Shown in pieces: positions 7,733-15,126 of a DNA stretch of 64,000 nucleotides. The stretch's first letter is position 1. Every line of letters starts with the position of its first letter. The notes beneath the pieces are model-generated. The model worked only from the letters and a program-made list of their open reading frames with translations, was not told the DNA's origin and made no database searches. The stretch lies in contig NZ_KZ614144.1 of the NCBI RefSeq assembly GCF_002884445.1, positions 475,272 through 539,271 of the forward strand. The letters run 5' to 3'. This stretch comes from Paenibacillus castaneae. GTDB lineage: Bacteria; Bacillota; Bacilli; Paenibacillales; Paenibacillaceae. A program made the translations under genes and the position numbers.

Positions 7733-10363
7733 TTATTTGACTTGTGGTACCCAAGTGTTGACTGCTGTATGTCCATCTCCAACATGATCTTGGTCGAACG
7801 TTAATGGAGTTACATAGTAACCGATCAGTTCGTATTTATCATTGTAGAAAACGACTATAATGAACATGTCCTTAATAAATTCGTTGTTGGTCGTATGATA
7901 ATGAGTTCCTGCGATAAAATTGTCCATCTCATCGAAATACATTTTTCGAGCGCTGGACATGGCGTACCCAGGATAGCCTTCTGGAGAAATGGTTACTTTG
8001 AAATAATCTTTGCTCAAATCTGCCGGATATTTGCCATAAGCTTCATTGATCACTTCAAAACCGATTGAAATAAATTTAGCATCAGGATGAACCTGAAGCA
8101 GCTTCTGCTTATTAAAGGTTGTATTGTAAGCAAAGCTATAAGGCGTGGATGTGGGATCATTTACAAATGCATCCACTAGCTGTTGTTTTGTGAATGGTTT
8201 AGTCTCTAAGCCGAAATCAGAAGTTGATCTAGGCACAGTAGTAAGATCGTATTGATAAACGCCTTCCGTAATTAAGGTGTCGGCTTTGTAAACTTTTAGA
8301 TACCATTCTCCTTTGCCTTTAGGAACATAAGCTGTTGGTATCCAGCAGCTATTATTTTCACAAGAGAAGATCGGATTGGGATCATCTTTGGACTGGAATA
8401 TTTTATATTTATGTTCGCTTGTTAGACGCTCGCCCAGCAGCGCTCCGCTTTGAAGGATATAGTTGCGTTCTGGAACGGTTACACCGTCTTTATTAATGTT
8501 GTAGTAAGTGTCGCTGTGAATTTTGAAAGCTTCTTGTATCGTTCTTGGGTAAAGAATTTGAATTTGGTAGTATTTATGGAATATGCCATCGCCACTTGTT
8601 ACATAAATCCATATTCTAATATCTTCCAAGGGGTTGATTTCTAGATCAAACTGCTTAGAGCCATCCGAAAGTGTGTAATAATTGGAATTGTCGCCAGATG
8701 AGGGTTCAACCCAAATGCCTACATTCGAATACACGGAGGCCGTAACAGTTACTGGAACGGTTGTCTTACTCATTGTGCGATCCGTAACAATACTATAGCC
8801 TAGAACATCCGACTTGAAGCCCGTTTGACCCGTAGTGTAGTAATTTGCATCGAGCTGGTTGAGGGTTAGCTCGCCCACTGTAATGCCGGATAGCGTCGCA
8901 TCCTTGCACCAAACGCCTTCTGTACAAGTAGTCTCGGGTTCTTCTTCGCCTGGTTCTTCACCTGGCTGTTCACCGCCACCATTACCGCTTCCATTCCCAT
9001 TGCCGCCGCTATTGGACGAACCGCCAGAAGAAGGCGGTGTAGTTACAGCTGTATTGGCCGATTCTCCGTCTGCTTTGTTAGGCTTCGTCTCGAAGCTAGA
9101 GCCTGCTGCTGCTTTGTTGATTGTTGCTGCTTCTACTGTTCCTTGACCCAGCAAGCTAGCTACTGCATCAAGTACTAGCTTCATAATAGTAGCTTCTTTG
9201 CTTAGATTGATTTTTGTGTTAGATGCTGACTGCTCAACATTTAATTGATTAATTTTGCCGCTAGGCACGCTTACTTTAATGTCTGAAGCTAACACTTGGA
9301 CGGTTTCAAATTGTCCGACCAATTGAACCTCAGAGCCTGTTGGAAGAGCCTTGGATAGCTCTACATTCTGGAATCCGCTTCCGGTAACATTGGATTCCTC
9401 AAGCTTTACGGGCGAGTTTACAACAACATATTGAATGGAAGATTCGCCTACGACGACAACACGCACCGTACCGTCTCTTTTATCTACTGAAATGCGAACT
9501 AGAACAGAATCTTCAAAGTGTACGGAGTTAGGACCGCCGCCTTGAATAGTCGTCGAACCTTTTACTGTTACCTTTTTGAAATAAGCGTCACCTTCACCAA
9601 CAGCTGCTGTCAGCGTCAGATCACCTTCGATGATCAAGTTCCGCAGTGTAACGCCTGAAGCGGCTACAACCACGTTTCCTTTAATGGTTTCTGATCCCGT
9701 TTCTGGACCATATACACCTGCAACGCTGTATGTAGTAGTTGGTTTGGCATAACCGATAGCCTTCTCTAGAGCCGTTATCGCTTCCGCTCTTGTGAGGTTT
9801 CCTTTTGGAGCGAACTTTTCATTCGGATAGCCGTTCATCACACCGGCCTCTACAAGCGCAGCAACTGCTGGCTTGCTCCAAGCTGCAAATGCCGTAATAT
9901 CCTTAAACGAATTAATAGTTTCAGTGTTGCTGGAATTAAGCTTGAGCAAGCTTGCTATCATACTAGCTGCTTCCTCACGTGTTACTTGCTTATTCCAACC
10001 GATTGTACCGTTATCATAGCCTTTAACGTAGCCAGCCTTCACCGCAATCGCGATTTCGCTGTACGCCCAATTGGTATTTGCTAGATCAGAGAAAGAAATA
10101 CTTCCTTTGTCTGTTAATTGGAATGAACGATTGATTAAAGTAATCATTTCTGCGCGGGTAACTGGGCGATTGGGCTGGTAGGATCCGTTATCATAGCCCT
10201 TTAATAAATCGGCCTCTGCCCATTTGCGAAGATTTGCTTCCGCCCAATGGCCTTGCAAATCATCAACCGATTCAGCTGCCCATACGGTACTGAATAGTGA
10301 TAATGACATAGCAAGCACAATCATTAAGCTTACTGTTTTTTTCATGCTTTTAAATAAAAACAA
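7733..10363 (-). CDS. Large SLH-domain surface protein with beta-helix-like and cadherin-like regions
   Basis: This exported wall-anchored protein has 876 residues. I chose the TTG at 10361-10363 because GGGAGG lies eight bases upstream; the next in-frame ATG (10343-10345) has no SD. After the signal peptide (VSLMIVLAMSLSLFSTVWAA) come three clear SLH motifs: LQGHWAEANLRKWAEADLLK, FSDLANTNWAYSEIAIAVKA and FKDITAFAAWSKPAVAALVE. Each is followed by a GYDNG- or GYPNE-type turn and TRAEA or TREEA. Residues about 225-470 are short repeated beta strands (IKGNVVVAASGVTLRNLIIE) typical of a pectin-lyase-like helix. A Gly/Ser/Pro/Glu linker then leads to a cadherin-like beta-sandwich near residues 490-620 and an unassigned C-terminal 250 residues. 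The ligand or function is unknown. Confidence 0.85.
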   Translation of the reverse strand: MFLFKSMKKTVSLMIVLAMSLSLFSTVWAAESVDDLQGHWAEANLRKWAEADLLKGYDNGSYQPNRPVTRAEMITLINRSFQLTDKGSISFSDLANTNWAYSEIAIAVKAGYVKGYDNGTIGWNKQVTREEAASMIASLLKLNSSNTETINSFKDITAFAAWSKPAVAALVEAGVMNGYPNEKFAPKGNLTRAEAITALEKAIGYAKPTTTYSVAGVYGPETGSETIKGNVVVAASGVTLRNLIIEGDLTLTAAVGEGDAYFKKVTVKGSTTIQGGGPNSVHFEDSVLVRISVDKRDGTVRVVVVGESSIQYVVVNSPVKLEESNVTGSGFQNVELSKALPTGSEVQLVGQFETVQVLASDIKVSVPSGKINQLNVEQSASNTKINLSKEATIMKLVLDAVASLLGQGTVEAATINKAAAGSSFETKPNKADGESANTAVTTPPSSGGSSNSGGNGNGSGNGGGEQPGEEPGEEEPETTCTEGVWCKDATLSGITVGELTLNQLDANYYTTGQTGFKSDVLGYSIVTDRTMSKTTVPVTVTASVYSNVGIWVEPSSGDNSNYYTLSDGSKQFDLEINPLEDIRIWIYVTSGDGIFHKYYQIQILYPRTIQEAFKIHSDTYYNINKDGVTVPERNYILQSGALLGERLTSEHKYKIFQSKDDPNPIFSCENNSCWIPTAYVPKGKGEWYLKVYKADTLITEGVYQYDLTTVPRSTSDFGLETKPFTKQQLVDAFVNDPTSTPYSFAYNTTFNKQKLLQVHPDAKFISIGFEVINEAYGKYPADLSKDYFKVTISPEGYPGYAMSSARKMYFDEMDNFIAGTHYHTTNNEFIKDMFIIVVFYNDKYELIGYYVTPLTFDQDHVGDGHTAVNTWVPQVK

Positions 10364-10692
10364 TTCATCTGCCTCCCTGGAAGTCCAGTTTTTTAAGATA
10401 CAAATTTCGACGATTAAACCTGCTGTTTCCACACTATAAAACTAAATATGTAAATTAAGCGATTTTTCTGAGAAAATATGTCGAAATTTGTTCTGATCTA
10501 TTATACCCGAAATATTGGGTATTTGAGAATCGTTTGGTAGAATTGTGGGAAAGTTTTCAATAGAAGCAGGAGAAATATAGTGTTCAAGACCTATCAAATT
10601 GAGGGCATTTTGCTTGCAACTGCAAAAAAAGCCTAGTGCTTCGCATATTTGCGAGGAACTAGGCTTTTTGGAGTAATCCTGTTGCTGTTATA
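10364..10692. promoter_or_regulatory. Intergenic region between the large SLH gene and ytxJ
   Basis: It contains, on the minus strand, GGGTATAATAG about 150 bases upstream of the SLH start (a possible -10), overlapping the dyad ATACCC-N8-GGGTAT at about 10504-10523. It also contains the terminator at 10626-10669. No convincing -35 was seen. Confidence 0.35.
10626..10669. terminator. Bidirectional terminator downstream of ytxJ
   Basis: AAAAAGCCTAGT and ACTAGGCTTTTT form the outer stem and TTCGC/GCGAG the inner stem. A-run and T-run flanks allow function on either strand; it lies just after the ytxJ stop. Confidence 0.85.
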
Positions 10693-11031
10693 TTAGTCGA
10701 GGACAGCTGTAATATGTGCTTTTGTGATCGACCAATGAGAAGCGGTCCATACTTTTTCTTTCTTTTCCAAATAAATGATCTGCGGCGATTCATGCTTCAC
10801 GGATGTGTCTTCGGCGATTTGATTCGAAACGGGACGAGACTCGATTACTTTAACGAGTACATAGTCAACGTCTTCTCTTGGTTTGCCATCCAGGTATTGA
10901 TTAAATTCTTGGTAGGCATTCGCGCTCACAGGGCAGGTCGTGCTGTGCTTAAATACAATAAGCGGACGGGTAGCTGAGCCTTCGTAGGCGTTATTCCATT
11001 CTTCGATAGATGTGATTTCTTTATAGGTCAT
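10693..11031 (-). CDS. ytxJ: Bacillithiol system redox-active protein YtxJ
   Basis: This is a 112-residue thioredoxin-fold protein of the YtxJ family, which acts as a monothiol bacilliredoxin-like protein in the bacillithiol redox system of Firmicutes. The start ATG at 11029-11031 follows AAAGGAG. The protein reads TYKEITSIEEWNNAYEGSA, then LIVFKHSTTCPVSANAYQEF with a single active-site Cys in T-C-P-V-S, and ends with the conserved block SPQIIYLEKKEKVWTASHWS. Length and motif order match B. subtilis YtxJ closely. It is a single-gene unit with a strong terminator behind it. The longer frame to 11118 has no SD. Confidence 0.9.
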   Translation of the reverse strand: MTYKEITSIEEWNNAYEGSATRPLIVFKHSTTCPVSANAYQEFNQYLDGKPREDVDYVLVKVIESRPVSNQIAEDTSVKHESPQIIYLEKKEKVWTASHWSITKAHITAVLD

Positions 11032-11189
11032 CGTTTGGAAACACTCCTTTGTTCTGCTGCGCAGATGATGATGAATTCGTAGTACAAGTATTATAACTCT
11101 TTTGAAGAAGTAAATCACCTTGGATAAAAGCAGGTCTATAGCAAGAATGACGGCTTTATTGTAGATTGCAGGTTGCTCTTAAACAATTG

Positions 11190-11376
11190 CTTACGGACAC
11201 TGAATCCGTTATTCATGAGATTATACGATGTAAGAGGGCCTAACGGAAATGAGATACGCTATTCCCCTCCGTATGGGTCAATTTCAATATATTACGGGCA
11301 AATAACGCTTCTGGTGTCCGCAAGCATTCCGAAATAGGGGTAATCGCATCATATAACGGCTCCCATGTCCGTTAAT
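11190..11376. repeat. Cluster of palindromic intergenic repeat units
   Basis: Four imperfect units share the pattern TTACGGACACTGAATCCGTTAT. Copies at 11190-11213 and 11241-11263 read forward; copies at 11301-11324 and 11353-11376 are inverted. Each unit is itself a weak dyad, ACGGA-N7-TCCGT, so the array can fold into nested hairpins. The stretch has no ORF and sits between ytxJ and the HPr gene. It looks like a dispersed REP- or MITE-like element of the host genome. Confidence 0.55.
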
Positions 11377-11408
11377 TAGATGGCCCCGCCTCATCTGATA
11401 AAGCAAAA

Positions 11409-11446
11409 GCAGCCAATCCTCTAGTGAGGATTGAACTGCCTTTTTG
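11409..11446. terminator. Terminator downstream of the mannitol-PTS operon
   Basis: AATCCTC-TAGT-GAGGATT is flanked by AGC(A)GCC-type bases and by T-rich sequence on both strands (TTTTGCTTT after it on the minus strand). It lies about 80 bases past the HPr stop. Confidence 0.6.
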
Positions 11447-11522
11447 GAGTTGTCAGATCACTTTAAGCGAGCTAGAGTATGCCTGAGGTACAATACAACT
11501 CATATGGAATGATAGCCTAATG

Positions 11523-11783
11523 CTATTCGTGGATCTCTGTCAAAAGCTGTCCTAGAGCCTCAAGCGCCTGCTCTTCTTGCTCGCCGTCAATCTCCAGTGT
11601 TACTTCCTCGTTCACTGCAATGCCCAGCGTAAGCATGCTTAGGGAGCTTTTGCCGTTCACCTTTTTCCCTTTATTAATAACGCTCACCTTACATGGAAAG
11701 GTACCTGCGGTTTGGACGAATGTTTTGGTTGGGCGCACGTGGAAGCCTGTTGGATTCAGAATAGTGAAGGTTTTGCTAATCAT
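11523..11783 (-). CDS. ptsH: Phosphocarrier protein HPr
   Basis: This 86-residue HPr relays phosphate from Enzyme I to sugar-specific EIIA proteins. NPTGFHVRPTKTF contains the catalytic His15 (usual form G-x-H-A-R-P), and VNGKSSLSMLTLGI contains the Ser46 position that HPr kinase modifies in Firmicutes. Its start overlaps the end of the Enzyme I gene by eight bases, so the two are translationally coupled. It is the last gene of the mannitol operon. The order EI then HPr is the reverse of the usual ptsHI. Val and Lys replacing Ala and Ala/Thr beside the active His set it apart from housekeeping HPr, suggesting a specialised copy. Confidence 0.92.
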   Translation of the reverse strand: MISKTFTILNPTGFHVRPTKTFVQTAGTFPCKVSVINKGKKVNGKSSLSMLTLGIAVNEEVTLEIDGEQEEQALEALGQLLTEIHE

Positions 11784-13512
11784 GTTGTGTCACTCCGTTT
11801 CTTGTGTGTTCTACAAACTGTGTAATTTCCTGTGTACTGCGCATTGTTAAAGCTTGGTTCGCGTAATCGGACCATTCGGAGCGGTCAAGCTGTCCGATCA
11901 GTTCTCTTGCTTGCAGAATGGCGCCTGAGCTCATGCTGAATTCATGCAGGCCAAGTCCGAGAAGCAGCGGTATCGCGGTATGGTCTCCAGCCATCTCGCC
12001 GCACATGCCAACCCATTTGCCTTCCTTCTCCGCCGCTTGAATAACAAGGCGAATCAGGCGCAGCAAGGATGGGTGCCAAGGCTGATAAAGATAGGATACC
12101 GTTTCGTTCATGCGGTCTGCAGCCATTGTATATTGAATCAAGTCATTTGTTCCGATGCTGAAGAAATCAACCTCCGGTGCAAATAGGTCTGCAGCGACTG
12201 CCGCTGCTGGAATTTCAACCATCATACCGACCTCAATGTGCTCGGCAAGCTGAACGCCCTCGGCAATTAGCTTCTGTTTCTCTTCCTCCAGAAGCTTCTT
12301 AGCTTCGAGCAGCTCTTCTAATACAGCAATCATCGGAAACATAATTTTTAAATTACCGTAACGGCTTGCGCGAAGCAGCGCTCGAAGCTGTGTGCGGAAC
12401 AGCTCCTGCCTATCCAGGCAGAGCCGTAATGCACGCTGGCCGAGAAAAGGGTTGCTTTCCTTCGGCAGCTCCATATAGGGAAGCTCCTTGTCGCCGCCAA
12501 TATCAAGCGTGCGGATGACGACAGGCTTCGGATTCATTTTCTCAAGCGCATATTTGTAACTGGTGAACTGCTCCTCTTCGGTAGGAAGGGAGCTGCGTCC
12601 CATATATAAAAATTCGGTCCGGAAAAGACCGATTCCCTCAGCGCCGTTGTCGATTGCCCGCGCAATATCCTCTAGACTTCCGATATTGGCTGCTAATTCC
12701 ACCTGCTTGCCATCCTTGGACAGGGTTGGCTGATCCCTCAGCCCTTTCAATTCCGTCCGGCGCACGTCGTCCTTCTGTTTCTTGTCTTGATAGCTCTCGA
12801 GCTCTTCAGACGATGGATTAACAAGAATAACACCTTGATTCGCATCCATAATGATGGTGGAAAATTCGGGAATCTCATTAACTGCTGAACCGGCACCTAC
12901 AATTGCGGGTATTTCCAGTGACCGTGCCATAATGGCGGAATGAGAAGTGCGGCTGCCTACTTCTGTGATAAAGCCGCGAACGACCTCTAGATTAAGCTGA
13001 GCAGTATCTGAAGGCGTCAAATCGCGTGCTACGATTATACATTCCTCCGAGAGATTAGCTAGGTCCATGTGCGGAACGCCGCGCAAATGACTCATCATGC
13101 GTCCGGAGACATCCTCGATATCAATAGCACGGCCTCGCAGCAGCTCATCGGACATCGACTGCAGCAGCTCGATAAACGATTGCGATACCTCGTGAAGAGC
13201 AAACTCGGCGTTAACAGCCTCGTCGGCTATTTTCTCTTCGATCGCTTCAATGAGATCGGGATCCTCAAGTATCATCAAATGGCCTTCGAATATCTCGGCT
13301 TTATCGGCACCTAGCCGTTCCTCCGCCGAGGCGCGAATCGCCTCGACTTCCTCTCGGGACACCGCAACCGCTTGACGAAACCGTTCTACCTCCGACGCAC
13401 TGTCTTGAATCGTTTGCTGTGTAGGAATGAATCGCTCAGATGCGAGATGAAACGCACGAGCGATAGCGATTCCCGGAGAAGCCGCAATACCTTTCCATGC
13501 TTGTGTCATCAT
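11776..13512 (-). CDS. ptsI: PTS Enzyme I (phosphoenolpyruvate-protein phosphotransferase)
   Basis: This is a full-length 578-residue Enzyme I, which autophosphorylates from PEP and passes phosphate to HPr. WKGIAASPGIAIARAF opens the protein, and GSRTSHSAIMARSLEIPA near residue 190 holds the phosphorylated His. GLFRTEFLYMGR, FFSIGTNDLIQYTMA and GMCGEMAGD are the PEP-binding and catalytic-Cys blocks of the C-terminal barrel. It starts at ATG 13512, four bases after the mtlD stop, and overlaps ptsH. This places it in a six-gene mannitol operon rather than a general ptsHI operon. Whether the genome has another Enzyme I cannot be told from here. Confidence 0.93.
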   Translation of the reverse strand: MMTQAWKGIAASPGIAIARAFHLASERFIPTQQTIQDSASEVERFRQAVAVSREEVEAIRASAEERLGADKAEIFEGHLMILEDPDLIEAIEEKIADEAVNAEFALHEVSQSFIELLQSMSDELLRGRAIDIEDVSGRMMSHLRGVPHMDLANLSEECIIVARDLTPSDTAQLNLEVVRGFITEVGSRTSHSAIMARSLEIPAIVGAGSAVNEIPEFSTIIMDANQGVILVNPSSEELESYQDKKQKDDVRRTELKGLRDQPTLSKDGKQVELAANIGSLEDIARAIDNGAEGIGLFRTEFLYMGRSSLPTEEEQFTSYKYALEKMNPKPVVIRTLDIGGDKELPYMELPKESNPFLGQRALRLCLDRQELFRTQLRALLRASRYGNLKIMFPMIAVLEELLEAKKLLEEEKQKLIAEGVQLAEHIEVGMMVEIPAAAVAADLFAPEVDFFSIGTNDLIQYTMAADRMNETVSYLYQPWHPSLLRLIRLVIQAAEKEGKWVGMCGEMAGDHTAIPLLLGLGLHEFSMSSGAILQARELIGQLDRSEWSDYANQALTMRSTQEITQFVEHTRNGVTQHD

Positions 13513-13516
13513 TTCC

Positions 13517-14692
13517 TCATTCCTTTCCCTTGTTGTCTGATCTATTCGATTGCTGCAGCTCTTGGTATTGAGCTGCTACTTGAATATGCAGCGGATGCTG
13601 CTCATCTAAACCAGTATATTTTGTTACCGTACGATCAAGGCCTTGCTCCTGGATAGAAGCTTGGAGCTCGGCGGCCTCGGGATCATCGATGTTATTGAAG
13701 AGCAAAGCGGCTGCCATAGCAGTCGTCAAATGAGTAACGGGTATGCCGAGTTGATAAGCTAATAATGCCGGTCTCACAAGGCGATCATTCGGAGATAGCT
13801 TGCGAATTGGCGAGCGGCCGATTCGTACAATCTCATCCACCAAGTAAGGGTTGATGAAGCGTTCTAATATTTGTTCAACGTAGAGTCTGTGCTCCTTCTC
13901 GTCGAACTGATACGTTTGAATAAGTGCAGCTCCCGACTCAAGCAAAGCGCCTCGTACCTCAGCTACAATTGCAGGGTCCTTCATGGCCTCCTGAATGGTA
14001 TCGTACCCTTTCAGATAACCGTGATAAGCGGCAACGCAATGACCGGTATTGACGGTAAACAGCTTGCGTTCGATATAAGGCTCCAGCTGGTCGACATAAT
14101 GTATTCCCTCAATTTCTTCTAAGGAAGCGAGCAGGGGGGAGCGCTCCACGGTCCATTCATAGAATGGCTCAACTGTAACTTGAAGAGGGTCCGCATGCTG
14201 TTGCAGCGGAACGATACGATCCACGGCTGCGTCGGGGAATACGATGTGCAGATCGGCCTGTGCCTGCGCTTCTACTGGCAAATGCTCATAGACGAATTGT
14301 TTCAATATTGTACTGCCGCCAAGTGCGTTCTCGCAGGCGATAATAGGGAGTACGGCCTTGCCTTTGGCGAGTCTGAGCTCAATGCCCTTGGCGACTGCCG
14401 CAGCAATGTGCTTGAGTACGGATACCCCTACAGCGGTCGTGACAATATCAGCTTCTGCAATCGTCTCCGCGACGAGTGCAATATCTTTGCCATCAATAGC
14501 TGTAACATGATCGACGAGGTACGTATCCGCTTGTTCGTTAGCAAGCTTCACGGCGTATTCTCGTTTCGTTTGCAATTGAGAAACGAGCACATCGTTTACA
14601 TCAACGAAGCATACCTCATAGCCCGCATTATGCAGCAGCAGTCCGATAAAGCCTCTGCCTATGTTGCCAGCTCCGAAGTGAACGGCCTTCAT
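13517..14692 (-). CDS. mtlD: Mannitol-1-phosphate 5-dehydrogenase
   Basis: This 391-residue enzyme oxidises mannitol 1-phosphate to fructose 6-phosphate with NAD. The Rossmann motif HFGAGNIGRGFIG lies at residues 5-17. The polyol-dehydrogenase catalytic region near residue 205-225 has VDQLEPYIERKLFTVNTGHC, with the conserved K-x5-N-x2-H arrangement. Length and start match MtlD. It overlaps mtlF by four bases (ATGA), so translation is coupled, and is followed at once by Enzyme I. This is the first catabolic step after PTS import. Confidence 0.95.
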   Translation of the reverse strand: MKAVHFGAGNIGRGFIGLLLHNAGYEVCFVDVNDVLVSQLQTKREYAVKLANEQADTYLVDHVTAIDGKDIALVAETIAEADIVTTAVGVSVLKHIAAAVAKGIELRLAKGKAVLPIIACENALGGSTILKQFVYEHLPVEAQAQADLHIVFPDAAVDRIVPLQQHADPLQVTVEPFYEWTVERSPLLASLEEIEGIHYVDQLEPYIERKLFTVNTGHCVAAYHGYLKGYDTIQEAMKDPAIVAEVRGALLESGAALIQTYQFDEKEHRLYVEQILERFINPYLVDEIVRIGRSPIRKLSPNDRLVRPALLAYQLGIPVTHLTTAMAAALLFNNIDDPEAAELQASIQEQGLDRTVTKYTGLDEQHPLHIQVAAQYQELQQSNRSDNKGKE

Positions 14693-15126
14693 GATTCCAT
14701 CCCCGATTGAAAGATGGAAATAAGCTCTTCCTCTGAGGAAGCGTTCAATATGCGCTGCATGTCATCATCCTCTGATACGAGCATGGCTACGTTCGTCAAT
14801 ATATCGAGGTGATCGTCACCGACCGCCGCTAAACCGATAATGAGCTGGGCGGGCTCCTCGCCGCCGAAATCTACGCCAGCTGGCACGATCATAATGGCCA
14901 TGCCTGTCGAGCGAATAAGCGCTTTGGAATCATTAGTTCCGTGAGGCATAGCCAGGCCTCCGCCGATGTAGGTGGAAAGAGCATCCTCGCGTTCGATCAT
15001 TTTTTCGATATATTCCTGCGGAGCGTGACCTGCGTCCACAAGCATCTGTCCGACCATGCGGATTGCTTCGTATTTGTCTGTTACGTTTACGTTTAGTTTT
15101 ATTTTCTCTTTAGATAGAATAGTCAT
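14689..15126 (-). CDS. mtlF: PTS mannitol-specific EIIA component
   Basis: This 145-residue EIIA of the fructose-mannitol family takes phosphate from HPr and gives it to the EIIB domain of MtlA. YIGGGLAMPHGTNDSK contains the phosphorylated His (about residue 62). The start ATG 15124-15126 follows GGAGAG with seven bases of spacing; the upstream in-frame TTG lies inside that SD region. Its ATG shares a base with the mtlR stop, and its end overlaps mtlD. A separate MtlF is the normal partner of the EIICB-type MtlA encoded upstream. Confidence 0.94.
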   Translation of the reverse strand: MTILSKEKIKLNVNVTDKYEAIRMVGQMLVDAGHAPQEYIEKMIEREDALSTYIGGGLAMPHGTNDSKALIRSTGMAIMIVPAGVDFGGEEPAQLIIGLAAVGDDHLDILTNVAMLVSEDDDMQRILNASSEEELISIFQSGMES

